Assembly: GCA_003258735.1 (NCBI GenBank) | Contig: QHME01000004.1 | Span: 1-53,465 of the forward strand | Source of the DNA: Candidatus Melainabacteria bacterium | Lineage (GTDB): Bacteria > Cyanobacteriota > Vampirovibrionia > Gastranaerophilales > Gastranaerophilaceae | DNA length: 53,465 nucleotides | Direction of reading: 5' to 3' | Made by a program: the position numbers and the translations under genes | Notes under the pieces: model-generated | Seen by the model: only the letters and a program-made list of their open reading frames with translations | Databases searched by the model: none | Told to the model about the DNA's origin: nothing | Shown here: piece after piece, positions 9,333-17,024 of the stretch | Numbering within the stretch: position 1 is the stretch's first letter | Layout of the letters: every line of letters starts with the position of its first letter

Positions 9333-9373
9333 AGGGGAATTTATCCAAATGTAAGAATTTACAAATTACCCCT
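9333..9373 (+). ncRNA. Long stem-loop in an intergenic region, possible sRNA part
   Basis: AGGGGAATTT (9333-9342) pairs with AAATT-A-CCCCT (9363-9373) with one bulge, and GTAA/TTAC can extend it inward. No ORF lies here. A plus-strand terminator follows at 9448-9473 although no plus-strand gene precedes it. A weak -10 (TATGAT, 9304-9309) is the only promoter candidate. I infer a possible small RNA of about 160 nt. Confidence 0.3.
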
Positions 9374-9447
9374 TGAAATTTAACCGAAAAAATAATAGAC
9401 AAATAAACTGACATAATACTATAACATAACCAAAAATAACCAACCTT

Positions 9448-9473
9448 GACCTCTTAATCGAGGTCTTTTTTTT
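9448..9473 (+). terminator. Plus-strand terminator without an upstream gene
   Basis: GACCTC-TTAATC-GAGGTC followed by eight T. The left arm is intergenic. The loop holds the stop codon and the right arm the last codons of the minus-strand HPP-like gene. The T run lies on the plus strand only. Confidence 0.6.
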
Positions 9474-10398
9474 GTTCTCTAAAAATCAATTTTGCAGTGA
9501 AAATTAAAACAGTAGCACCGACTAACACTTCTAAAGGAAAAGTCGGTAAAATACCGGTTTTTAAAATCATTGGAATTAAAAGAATTGCACCGGCAGGAGG
9601 AAAGAGAGTTTTTACCCTGTCAAATGCGAAAAACAAAACACAACAGGCAAGTCCTGCGCAAATAGTAAGTGGAAGATGAAGATATAAGTTCAAAACTTCA
9701 CGTAAAAAACATCCTGTAGCAGATGCTAATGTTAAAAGTCCGATAATATGAAAAGGTTTGTTACGTAATGGACTTTTAGTATTGGCAAATTCTGTAAATG
9801 TTACAATCAAAGGTGGTGCCAGAAAGTATATTTGCTGATTCTCAAATGGAATAAGTGCAATCAGCGAAAATACAATAAGTAATTTGACCCATTTTATTAT
9901 CTGAAATTTTAAATCAAAATTACAAGGAGTGTACTGATTTTTAGGTTTTAAGTGGTATTTTTCCATCAACCATTGGGCAAGGATAATTATAAATGCCATA
10001 ATAGTTACAGAAATTGGGTATATCCAGCTTTTTGTTCCTAAATAAACAGGCAAAATACAAGCTGAAATAATAGGGATTAAAGTTGTACGTGCAATAGTCA
10101 AAATTACTCCGGTAAATCCAAAGCATAGTCCAACCTGAAATATCAAAGGTACATCAATATACCGTGTTACAAGAACTCCAAATAGTGCAGCAAGAGATAC
10201 AAGTGTAAACATTTTTCGTTTGTTACACATCCAAGGTTGCTGTTCCGATATCCACGCTCCTATTGTCAAAGCACAAATTTCAGGAAAAATGATTTCTTTT
10301 TCTCCGCTTATTTCTGCTATGGCAATCATCAAAAATGCCATTAAACCGGCAAAAATATACCGCTCTATCCTTATTCTCTTTAATATTTCGACGTTCAT
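9454..10398 (-). CDS. HPP-like integral membrane protein
   Basis: A 314-residue polytopic protein of about ten hydrophobic segments in two halves. The C-terminal half resembles the HPP family: FLAPPLIVTFTEFANTKSPL, HIIGLLTLASATGCFL and FPPAGAILLIPMIL, with Phe in place of the first residue of the name-giving HPP motif. The N-terminal half (GEKEIIFPEICALTIGAWIS) looks like a diverged repeat. In cyanobacteria some HPP proteins have been linked to nitrite transport, but the substrate here is not inferable. A TATAAT box ends 8 nt before the ATG and no ribosome site is visible. Confidence 0.55.
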   Translation of the reverse strand: MNVEILKRIRIERYIFAGLMAFLMIAIAEISGEKEIIFPEICALTIGAWISEQQPWMCNKRKMFTLVSLAALFGVLVTRYIDVPLIFQVGLCFGFTGVILTIARTTLIPIISACILPVYLGTKSWIYPISVTIMAFIIILAQWLMEKYHLKPKNQYTPCNFDLKFQIIKWVKLLIVFSLIALIPFENQQIYFLAPPLIVTFTEFANTKSPLRNKPFHIIGLLTLASATGCFLREVLNLYLHLPLTICAGLACCVLFFAFDRVKTLFPPAGAILLIPMILKTGILPTFPLEVLVGATVLIFTAKLIFREQKKDLD

Positions 10399-10406
10399 TT
10401 AATAAT

Positions 10407-10412
10407 ATTATA
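10407..10412 (-). promoter_or_regulatory. -10 box of the HPP-like gene
   Basis: TATAAT on the minus strand with 8 nt to the ATG, predicting a leader of 0-2 nt. Confidence 0.4.
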
Positions 10413-10425
10413 CTATGAAAAGATT

Positions 10426-11262
10426 TTAGCCTAAATGCCCAAAAATTACTCTGTCAATTCCTGCTAAATCTTTTATAATTTGAATGTCAACAAATTTTGA
10501 CTTTTTCATTATTTCAGCTACATCTTTGCTTTGCCCTATTCCGAGTTCAAATAGTAAATAACCGCCATTATTTAAAAATTTAGGAGCATCTTTGGTTATT
10601 TTTTGATAAAACTCTAAACCTTTTTCATCTTCCGTATATAGTGCCAAATTCGGTTCAAATGAAACTTCTTCTTGGATATTTTTTTTCATCACTGGTGGAA
10701 TATATGGAGGATTTGAAACTATTAAATCAAATCTTTCATCAGAACGAATTTTTGAGTACAAATCAGATTTTCTAAAAGTTGCTTTATTGAAAAGTTTAAA
10801 TTTTTCCATATTAGAAAATGCAACATGTAAGGCGTCTGTTGATATGTCAACCCCCATAACTTGACAGGGCGCAAGTAATGCAACCATACACGCAATACAT
10901 CCTGAACCGGTGCACATATCCATTATTTGTTTAAATTTGTTTTCTTTAATAATTTCAACTGCTTTTCTGACCAAAATTTCTGTCTCATCTCGTGGAATTA
11001 AAACAGAAGGATTTACTATGAATTTTTCCCCCATAAAGTCTGCTTGCCCAATTATATATTGTATAGGTTGATGAGTTTGTGCCCTGAACTTTGCTTTTTC
11101 TTCAACTATTTTGAGTTTCTCATTATCAAGTTTTTTACCCATAATAATATCAATCGGAGTATATCCTGCAAAGTGCTCAATAAGCAATCGAACTTCAATA
11201 TTTGCTTCATTTTGAGGAATTCCTGAGTCTGTTAAAATTTTTACTATGTCTTGTATTAGCAT
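10426..11262 (-). CDS. prmC: Release factor glutamine methyltransferase PrmC
   Basis: PrmC (HemK) methylates the GGQ glutamine of peptide release factors using S-adenosylmethionine. Visible are the N-terminal helical domain (EANIEVRLLIEHFAGYTPID), the SAM motif MDMCTGSGCIACMVAL, and the catalytic NPPYIPP in FDLIVSNPPYIPP. I place the start at 11262 (MLIQDIVKIL, 278 residues), because GGAAGA lies 9 nt upstream and family proteins begin there. An upstream ATG at 11298 would overlap the preceding gene by 32 nt. It follows the coiled-coil gene by 4 nt and is co-transcribed. prfA, the usual neighbour, is not adjacent. Confidence 0.93.
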   Translation of the reverse strand: MLIQDIVKILTDSGIPQNEANIEVRLLIEHFAGYTPIDIIMGKKLDNEKLKIVEEKAKFRAQTHQPIQYIIGQADFMGEKFIVNPSVLIPRDETEILVRKAVEIIKENKFKQIMDMCTGSGCIACMVALLAPCQVMGVDISTDALHVAFSNMEKFKLFNKATFRKSDLYSKIRSDERFDLIVSNPPYIPPVMKKNIQEEVSFEPNLALYTEDEKGLEFYQKITKDAPKFLNNGGYLLFELGIGQSKDVAEIMKKSKFVDIQIIKDLAGIDRVIFGHLG

Positions 11263-11266
11263 AAAT

Positions 11267-11806
11267 CTATTCTTCCGTTTCTTCATTTGAAATTTCAATT
11301 TTGTAATTTTGGCTGTGCTCTGTGATAATTTTATCTATCTCATTTCTGGCTTCAAGTTTTGATTGCAGCTCCCTTTTTTCAATATTATATTTTTTGCAAA
11401 GTTTGTCATAGTAATAAAGTTGTTTTTTGGTCGGAGTCTCTTTTGACATCTTAACTTCTTGTAAAAATTGGCGTTTTTTCTTTTCGTATTCTTTATTAGC
11501 CTCAATTATCGGTCGTTGTTTTTCTCGATAATCATAATATTTTTTACATTCTTTCAAATATTTTATTGTATCAGATTTGAATGACTCTTCATCAATAATG
11601 TCTGATAAAAATTCAAATCTTGAGCAATTTAATTCAAGATAATATTTTTCATCAGCAACAAAACTTGCCCAAATATCTTCAATACTTAGGTCTTGTGATT
11701 TTTTTACTAAAGCACGCAAAAAATTACACAGTGCGGATTTTTGGTTCTTGGTAAAGTCTAAATAAATTTGTTTTTTTATCTCATACATAACAAAATTAAA
11801 ACACAA
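11267..11806 (-). CDS. Charged coiled-coil protein, unknown
   Basis: I do not recognise a family. The product (up to 179 residues) is soluble and rich in Lys, Glu and Tyr, with a strongly helical, probably coiled-coil stretch (KYLKECKKYYDYREKQRPII onward) and an acidic tail ending SNEETEE. Two starts are possible. A TTG at 11806 has the extended Shine-Dalgarno-like GGGGTGAT five nt upstream. An ATG at 11788 has none. The SD-like element is also the right arm of a CCCC-TTTT-GGGG hairpin, so translation may be regulated. It is operonic with prmC. Confidence 0.65.
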   Translation of the reverse strand: MCFNFVMYEIKKQIYLDFTKNQKSALCNFLRALVKKSQDLSIEDIWASFVADEKYYLELNCSRFEFLSDIIDEESFKSDTIKYLKECKKYYDYREKQRPIIEANKEYEKKKRQFLQEVKMSKETPTKKQLYYYDKLCKKYNIEKRELQSKLEARNEIDKIITEHSQNYKIEISNEETEE

Positions 11807-11811
11807 AAACC

Positions 11812-11914
11812 ATCACCCCAAAAGGGGGAACGAAGTATAAAACGGTTTTCGATTCCTCACAGACCGTACAAATTTATGTACGTATCGACCCTCATAAAGC
11901 CGTGCTACGCGAAT
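11812..11914 (-). ncRNA. Structured leader between the 60-codon ORF and the coiled-coil gene
   Basis: On the minus strand three stems can form: CGTACA/TGTACG (11865-11882), ACGGT/ACCGT (11842-11867), and CCCC-TTTT-GGGG (11816-11827). The first two share bases and exclude each other, and the last covers the ribosome site of the next gene. This recalls an attenuator or riboregulator, but I recognise no known class. It could also serve as a weak terminator. Confidence 0.35.
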
Positions 11915-12097
11915 CTATCGTGTGAACAAATCTTTGACTGAAAATCTGCGGGTTTTGTTAGACAAGCTAAAGTCCAGCAGCTTTCTTGCAATAGGATTCG
12001 TTTGTCGAGTCGGCTGATGTTGTTCAACAACTTCTTTACCTCTCATCTCTTGAGTTGATTCAATTACTTTTAAGTTTTGTTCAGTCTTCTCAACCAT
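11915..12097 (-). CDS. Small basic protein or leader peptide, 60 codons
   Basis: No family recognised. The N-terminal half is hydrophilic (VEKTEQNLKVIESTQEMRGK); the C-terminal half is basic (ARKLLDFSLSNKTRRFSVKD). TATAAT at 12105-12110 lies 7 nt before the ATG, with TTGTTT 17 nt further up, so the mRNA would start at the AUG. It lies just upstream of the structured RNA and the coiled-coil/prmC operon and may be a regulatory leader ORF. Confidence 0.5.
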   Translation of the reverse strand: MVEKTEQNLKVIESTQEMRGKEVVEQHQPTRQTNPIARKLLDFSLSNKTRRFSVKDLFTR

Positions 12098-12104
12098 GAT
12101 TCCG

Positions 12105-12133
12105 ATTATACCTCGTTATATTTTAATAAACAA
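12105..12133 (-). promoter_or_regulatory. Promoter of the 60-codon ORF
   Basis: TTGTTT-N17-TATAAT on the minus strand, 7 nt before the ATG. Confidence 0.45.
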
Positions 12134-12254
12134 TTTGTAAAAGTCAAAATTGCGCAATTTGATATAAAAAGTGTATATTTGTTACATATCGTTACGTTTT
12201 GGATTGAGGTCAAGGTTTATTGTGAAGATGATTTGCAAAAATAAATAGAATTAT

Positions 12255-12285
12255 TTCATGCTGAATTTGCTTTAGACTCTCTAAC
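12255..12285. repeat. Left-arm fragment, repeat family B
   Basis: TTCATGCTGAAtTTGcTTtAG...CTC aligns with the left arm of the 35544-35692 copy at roughly three quarters of positions. Confidence 0.4.
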
Positions 12286-12399
12286 AATACGTTTTTTTAT
12301 TTCTTTTTTCTCCAAAATTATCACCACTCTTAACAATTTGCTATTTATTTTAAAGTGATATAATATAATAGCTTATTTAATTATAGGGAGAGTAACTTT

Positions 12400-14574
12400 A
12401 TGTCAAGTTCTTATGACAGATATAAAAGGCAAAGGGCAGCAAGGGAAATCGCACGCGAAAATATTTCAAGGCGCGGTAGAAAACCTGAAAACAAATTCTT
12501 TTACAATTTGAAAATGTTTGTATTGACATCTACAGCTTTATGTTTAGCAGGTTTTGTTGCATTGAACTTGTACTTGTCTTCATTGCCTCCGATTGAAAAT
12601 TTGGAGGATTTTAAGCCTAATATTGTAACAAAATTTTATTCAGAAGATGGTGAAGTTATTAAAACTTTTACAGCATACACTTATGACAAAGTTGAATTGA
12701 AGGACGTTCCTGAAACTTTGCAACAAGCTTTGATAGCGACAGAAGATAAGAATTTTTATCATCACCATGGGTATGATATTTTAGGTATTGCAAGGTCTTC
12801 AATTCAGAACGTAATTGCGCGACAAGCTGTACAAGGTGCAAGTACGTTGACTCAACAGTTGGCAAGGATTTTGTTCTTGTCTAATGAAAGAACTTTGACA
12901 AGAAAAATTAAAGAATTAGAAGTTGCGGCAAGAATTGAAAAAACAATTTCGAAAGACCAAATCTTAGAAATGTATTTGAATAATGTTTATTTAGGTGCAG
13001 GAGCTTATGGCGTGTCCGCAGCATCAAAGATTTATTTCAATAAAAAATTGAGTCAGTTGACTTTGCCGGAACAAGCTTTGATTGCAGGTTTGCCGCAAGC
13101 TCCATCTGTTTATAACCCATATCATAATAAAGAACTCGCAATCCAAAGACGTAATCAGGTTCTGAAAAGAATGTTGACGATGAAGTATATTACCGAGGAT
13201 GAATATAATAAAGCTATCAAAGCTGATGTCAGATTGAGTTCTGTTCCTCAAATTTATACAACAAACAAAGCTCCATACTTTAGCGATTATGTTGTAAGAG
13301 AGATGGAAAAACTCGGTTTTGAAGAAACTGATATTATTCATGGTGGTTATAAAGTTATTACAACACTAGATTCTAAAGCTCAAGAAAAAGCAAATGAGGC
13401 TATTTTAAATAATATGAGAGCGTTTGGCTTGGGTGGAGCATCAAGACAGGCAGCAGTATTTTCATTTAGTCCTATAGACGGTAGAATTTTGGTTTATGCC
13501 GGTGGTAAAAACTATGGTGAAAGTCAATATGACCGTGTAACTCAAGCTGTCAGACCTCCAGGTTCTGCGTTTAAACCGATTGTTTATGCTGCAGCAATGG
13601 AAAAAGGTATTTCACCAAACGATTTGGTTGACGATAGTCCGATTACTATCGGTACTTGGTCGCCTCGTAACTCAAGCCGTCACTATAGGGGTAAAATCCC
13701 AGTATACAAAGCTTTGATGGTTTCATCAAATGTTTGTGCTGCAAGAATTATTCAAGATGTCGGAATTCGTTCTGTAATACAACTTGCAAAAGTTTTGGGG
13801 CTTACAACTCCGTTGCAATATGACTATACGATTGCACTTGGTTCAAACGGTGTTAAGCTGTTTGAATTTGTGAGAGCTTATGGTGCATTCGCAAACGGTG
13901 GTTATGTTGTTCAACCTTATGCAATTGAAAGAATTGAAGATTCTAGAGGTCGTGTTCTCTATAGAGCAGGTAAGGCAAAATCTTCTCATCAAATCAGTTT
14001 GAAAACAGCAGCAGAGATGACAGCAATGATGAAAACAGTAATCCTATCCGGTACAGGTACAGCTGCAAATATTGGCAAACCTGCTGCAGGTAAAACCGGT
14101 ACAACAGATGATTCAAGGGATGCTTACTTTGTTGGTTATACTCCTGATATTGTTACCGGTGTTTGGGTTGGCGATGATAACAATAAAAAAATTCCAGGGT
14201 TATATGGTGGTACTGTTCCTGCAAGAATTTGGAAAGATATTATGACCGTTGCGACAAGAGATTTGGGTGACAGAGATTTTGATTATCCAGAAATTGAATT
14301 AACAAATTATCATAAAGGATTTGGAAAACCAAAAGTTATAGGTGATGATGAAAATCCATCTAATGAAGGAAGGACTGTAACACCTGCAGAAGCTCCTGCA
14401 GTGGAAAATAATTCAGAAGAACCTGCTTCAGCTCCTACTGCATCAACAAAAGAAGTATCACCTACAGTTGAAACCAAACAGGCAGCTCTAAAACCGCAAA
14501 GTGCACCTGTTCCGCAAAAAACAACAAGCAAGGCTGCACCGATTCCAATGGCTGTACCTGAAGGAATGAGATAA
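12400..14574 (+). CDS. Class A penicillin-binding protein 1A
   Basis: A bifunctional peptidoglycan synthase anchored in the inner membrane. The basic cytoplasmic N terminus (1-38) is followed by one transmembrane helix at about 39-61. The GT51 glycosyltransferase domain shows catalytic E115 in ATEDKNFY, GASTLTQQLAR at 146-156 and KIKELEVAARIE at 169-180. The transpeptidase domain has S389-A-F-K392, SSN at 442-444 and KTGT at 565-568. The 724 residues end in a Pro/Ala/Glu-rich disordered tail. Ribosome site AGGGAG. Transcription probably starts from TATAAT at 12359-12369 and stops at 14592-14626. Confidence 0.95.
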   Translation: MSSSYDRYKRQRAAREIARENISRRGRKPENKFFYNLKMFVLTSTALCLAGFVALNLYLSSLPPIENLEDFKPNIVTKFYSEDGEVIKTFTAYTYDKVELKDVPETLQQALIATEDKNFYHHHGYDILGIARSSIQNVIARQAVQGASTLTQQLARILFLSNERTLTRKIKELEVAARIEKTISKDQILEMYLNNVYLGAGAYGVSAASKIYFNKKLSQLTLPEQALIAGLPQAPSVYNPYHNKELAIQRRNQVLKRMLTMKYITEDEYNKAIKADVRLSSVPQIYTTNKAPYFSDYVVREMEKLGFEETDIIHGGYKVITTLDSKAQEKANEAILNNMRAFGLGGASRQAAVFSFSPIDGRILVYAGGKNYGESQYDRVTQAVRPPGSAFKPIVYAAAMEKGISPNDLVDDSPITIGTWSPRNSSRHYRGKIPVYKALMVSSNVCAARIIQDVGIRSVIQLAKVLGLTTPLQYDYTIALGSNGVKLFEFVRAYGAFANGGYVVQPYAIERIEDSRGRVLYRAGKAKSSHQISLKTAAEMTAMMKTVILSGTGTAANIGKPAAGKTGTTDDSRDAYFVGYTPDIVTGVWVGDDNNKKIPGLYGGTVPARIWKDIMTVATRDLGDRDFDYPEIELTNYHKGFGKPKVIGDDENPSNEGRTVTPAEAPAVENNSEEPASAPTASTKEVSPTVETKQAALKPQSAPVPQKTTSKAAPIPMAVPEGMR

Positions 14575-14591
14575 AAAACTTTAAAATGTAT

Positions 14592-14626
14592 GAAGTCCGT
14601 GAGAAATTCTTGCGGACTTCTTTTTT
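14592..14626 (+). terminator. Rho-independent terminator
   Basis: GAAGTCCG (14592-14599) pairs with CGGACTTC (14613-14620), followed by TTTTTT. Confidence 0.85.
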
Positions 14627-14635
14627 ATATTTTCT

Positions 14636-14644
14636 TGCTATAAT
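14636..14644 (+). promoter_or_regulatory. Extended -10 box of the GT9 gene
   Basis: TGC-TATAAT with only 6 nt to the ATG at 14651, so a leaderless transcript is predicted. It follows directly on the previous terminator. Confidence 0.6.
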
Positions 14645-14650
14645 AAATTT

Positions 14651-15643
14651 ATGGACATGAAAAATATACTTGCAATAAATTTTGGTGGTATTGGGGATGA
14701 AATATTTTTTCTTCCGACTTTGATTTCGTTGAAAAAAGCTTTTCCTAATTCAAAAATTACGTTGGCGCTTGAACCAAGGAGTAAAAGCGTAAAAGATTTG
14801 ACTGATATTATTGATGATTTGATATTAATTGATGTAAAAGGTAAGAACAAATATGCACAAATGCTGAAATTGTTGTGGCAAGCAAGACAAGGAAAATTTG
14901 ATCTTGTTGTTTCATCAGGTGGTAATAAACTTATTAGCATTTTGTTATTTTTGACTGGTATAAAAGAGCGTTGTGGATATGATACAGGGGCTTTGAGTCG
15001 AATTTTACTTACTCATCCGATGAAATTAAATAAGAACCAATATGCTTGCAAAATGTATCATGATTTGATTCGAGAAGTTACGGATATTAATACAGAACTT
15101 CCTGAAGTTAATGTTGAGCGAAAAGAAAAAATTCAAAATTCAGTTTTGATACACCCTGGAGTTAGCAAATTAAGTGTGCAAAAAGGGTGCATAAAAACCG
15201 TACCTGCTGAAACTTGGGCAAAAACTATTGATTTGTTGGTGGCGGAAGGTAAAAAAGTTATCCTTGTTGGTGGTCCTGACGATAAGGAATGTATCGAAAC
15301 TATTTTAAGCACAGTAAGAACTCAAAATTTTGAAAATCTTTATGGCACAACTAAGAGTTTGAAAGATTTGGCTGTGTTGATATCTTCTGCTGAAAAGTTT
15401 TTATGTTCGGATTCAGCTCCGTTGCATGTGGCAGTTGCTTTGCATACTAAAACGTATGTTATTTTTGGTCCAACGGATGTAAATGCATTGATTCCACAAA
15501 CTGATTCAGTTGTTCCGATTATGGCAAATGATAAATGTGAATTAAAACCATGTTTGTGGGCTCGCCGTCAAACTACTTGTGAAAAACTAAGTTGCCTAAA
15601 AATTACAGCATCTCAAATTGCTGAGACTGTGTTGAAAAAGTAA
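14651..15643 (+). CDS. Glycosyltransferase family 9, heptosyltransferase-like
   Basis: GT9 enzymes add ADP-heptose or related sugars to the LPS core on the cytoplasmic face. The 330-residue protein opens with the phosphate-binding FGGIGDEIFFLPTLISLKKA. It shows the C-terminal donor-site features VLIHPGVSKLSVQKGC, VILVGGPDDKE, LCSDSAPLHVAVAL and VIFGPTD, as in WaaC/WaaF-type enzymes. With LptA and LptC in the same window it supports an LPS-like outer layer. Which sugar it transfers cannot be told. ATG at 14651 or 14657; the first sits 6 nt behind TGCTATAAT without a ribosome site. Confidence 0.88.
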   Translation: MDMKNILAINFGGIGDEIFFLPTLISLKKAFPNSKITLALEPRSKSVKDLTDIIDDLILIDVKGKNKYAQMLKLLWQARQGKFDLVVSSGGNKLISILLFLTGIKERCGYDTGALSRILLTHPMKLNKNQYACKMYHDLIREVTDINTELPEVNVERKEKIQNSVLIHPGVSKLSVQKGCIKTVPAETWAKTIDLLVAEGKKVILVGGPDDKECIETILSTVRTQNFENLYGTTKSLKDLAVLISSAEKFLCSDSAPLHVAVALHTKTYVIFGPTDVNALIPQTDSVVPIMANDKCELKPCLWARRQTTCEKLSCLKITASQIAETVLKK

Positions 15644-15662
15644 GAGGGATTGGGCTTATGAA

Positions 15663-15720
15663 GTAGGTCGGCTTTATCAAGCCGACAAATTTTACAGTCG
15701 GGCTAGTGAGCCCAACCTAC
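15663..15720. repeat. Double-hairpin repeat, family C
   Basis: GTAGGT (15663-15668) pairs with ACCTAC (15715-15720). Inside are two hairpins, GTCGGCTT/AAGCCGAC (15667-15686) and GGGCT/AGCCC (15700-15713), so a cruciform can form. A decayed relative lies at 28605-28653. Confidence 0.7.
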
Positions 15721-15782
15721 TTTGAACCCTGGTCTTACGAGGAGCAATATTTTACAAATAAAGACGTGATTTTTTATTTCGC

Positions 15783-15866
15783 CCTCTTTCCCTCCACTAT
15801 ATTAACAAATGTAAAAACTTTTAATCATTCTGCAATTTTGCTTTAACCAAATACTTTATATAAATG
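15783..15866 (+). promoter_or_regulatory. Conserved upstream element, copy 1
   Basis: Aligns with the region upstream of the minus-strand gene 27827-28447. The shared parts are CCTCTTTCC, a 27-nt identical core at 15798-15824 (contains ATTAACAAATGTAAAAACTT), TTCTGCAATTT, and AAATACTTTATATA. The core ends 72 nt before the ATG at 15897, against 90 nt in the other copy. Both genes also share TGAAAGGTTAT at the ribosome site. Confidence 0.6.
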
Positions 15867-15896
15867 TAGGTTATAGTGTGAAAGGTTATTAGTCGT

Positions 15897-16478
15897 ATGT
15901 GCCCTGTAAATTTTGCATCAGTAGGTTTTACATATACAAATGCTAATAAAGCTGCGTCAGGTGACTTGGGCAGACTTCCTGTAGCAGTTGGTCAGGCTGC
16001 TGCTGTAACAAAATCTGTAGCACAAATGCAAAATCCTGTTTCAAAATTATTGAATATGGCGCTTGAAACTGCTAATGCCGACCCTATAGCTCATGGTCTT
16101 GGCAAAATTGCAACAGTTGCAAGTAAATATGTTAATCCTTTAATTGTAGCTTCAAGTGGTTTCAAAGTCTTGACAGCATCAAAGGAAGAACGCAAAAAAA
16201 CATTTTTTACAGAAGGTGGTTGTTTAGCCGGAATGTTCATCGGTGAAGGTTATATGAAACGAGGACATTTGGACAATGCTATAGCTAAACTTCCGATAAA
16301 TGCTAAATGGAAACCATTAGTTCGTGGTTTAGTATTTATTGCAGGTTCAATTACCGCATCAACTATTGGACAGACTATTGGTTCTGCTATTGCAAATTGG
16401 AATGCAACATCAAAACCTAAACAAGTTTCTCAAGAAAATCCACAAAAAATTTATGTTCCTATGAGCTTAAAAGCTTAA
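15897..16478 (+). CDS. Unknown protein with hydrophobic segments
   Basis: No family recognised. 193 residues. An Ala-rich N-terminal region without a signal peptide (PVNFASVGFTYTNANKAASG) is followed by hydrophobic stretches around YVNPLIVASSGFKVL, GGCLAGMFIGEGYM and LVRGLVFIAGSITASTIGQT, with Gly spacing that suggests packed helices in a membrane. The tail is polar. Its upstream region is nearly identical to that of the gene at 27827-28447, which is also an unknown protein with C-terminal hydrophobic Gly-rich helices. The two are probably co-regulated. ATG with AAAGG 12 nt upstream. Confidence 0.75.
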   Translation: MCPVNFASVGFTYTNANKAASGDLGRLPVAVGQAAAVTKSVAQMQNPVSKLLNMALETANADPIAHGLGKIATVASKYVNPLIVASSGFKVLTASKEERKKTFFTEGGCLAGMFIGEGYMKRGHLDNAIAKLPINAKWKPLVRGLVFIAGSITASTIGQTIGSAIANWNATSKPKQVSQENPQKIYVPMSLKA

Positions 16479-16484
16479 TTTTCC

Positions 16485-17024
16485 CTATACTCCAATCCAA
16501 TTGAAATACCCTAAAACAAGTCCTGCTATTGCCGAAATCCCAAGGTAAATTAGTGGGTCTTGTTTTTTTATAAAACTTGTTGAAATAAATGCAATTAAAA
16601 TCAATGTTCCGAGTAAATTCAAGTTTGAGGTGAAAATTAATTTTAACCCAACTGCTGATAATAGCGCACACCCTGCAGGTTTGATGCCGCGGATTGCACC
16701 TTGAACTGTTCTGTTTGTTCTAAATTTGTCAAGAACTTTTGAAACGATTGTCACTATTATGAATGATGGCAAAATCACCGCAGTTGTCGCAATTAATGCT
16801 CCGAGAATTCCTTTTGTAGTAAAGCCTGCAAATGTTGCAACATTCACTCCGACTGGGCCTGGGGTGATTGAAGAAATTGCGAGCATATCGGTTAATTGTT
16901 TTGAAGTGTACCAGTGGAATTTTTCTGCAATATCATATAAAAAAGGTAATGTCGCATATCCTCCGCCAAAAGAGAATACCCCGACATGGAAAAATTGTAA
17001 AAATAATTGAATTAATAATTTCAT
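16485..17024 (-). CDS. chrA: Chromate transporter subunit, CHR domain
   Basis: One half of a two-gene short-chain chromate ion transporter. The 179-residue membrane protein begins with the CHR signature FFHVGVFSFGGGYATLPFLY and contains ITPGPVGVNVATFAGF, then four to five further hydrophobic helices. It starts directly after the stop of its partner. In split systems the two CHR halves function together. It may export chromate or carry another oxyanion. The gene symbol is family-level. It converges on the unknown gene ending at 16478. Confidence 0.85.
   Translation of the reverse strand: MKLLIQLFLQFFHVGVFSFGGGYATLPFLYDIAEKFHWYTSKQLTDMLAISSITPGPVGVNVATFAGFTTKGILGALIATTAVILPSFIIVTIVSKVLDKFRTNRTVQGAIRGIKPAGCALLSAVGLKLIFTSNLNLLGTLILIAFISTSFIKKQDPLIYLGISAIAGLVLGYFNWIGV

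Larger units (their letters stand above)
12098..12399. other. 302-nt divergent intergenic region
   Basis: Contains a perfect 14-bp palindrome, AAATTGCGCAATTT, near 12147-12160 that could be an operator for either side. It also has a family B repeat fragment at 12255-12285 and overlapping TATAAT boxes at 12359-12369, with TTGCTA 15 nt upstream of the first, serving the penicillin-binding protein gene. No ORF or RNA gene is seen. Confidence 0.5.

Noticed and set aside
9441..9453. AACCTTGACCT motif, also at about 28479-28490 and, reversed, 12206-12216
   Set aside because: Three short matches in AT-rich intergenic DNA without constant position relative to genes; too weak to call a site.
11838..11914. 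TTCGATTCC-like tRNA or tmRNA T-loop
   Set aside because: No acceptor stem or anticodon arm can be drawn on either strand; interpreted only as a structured leader.
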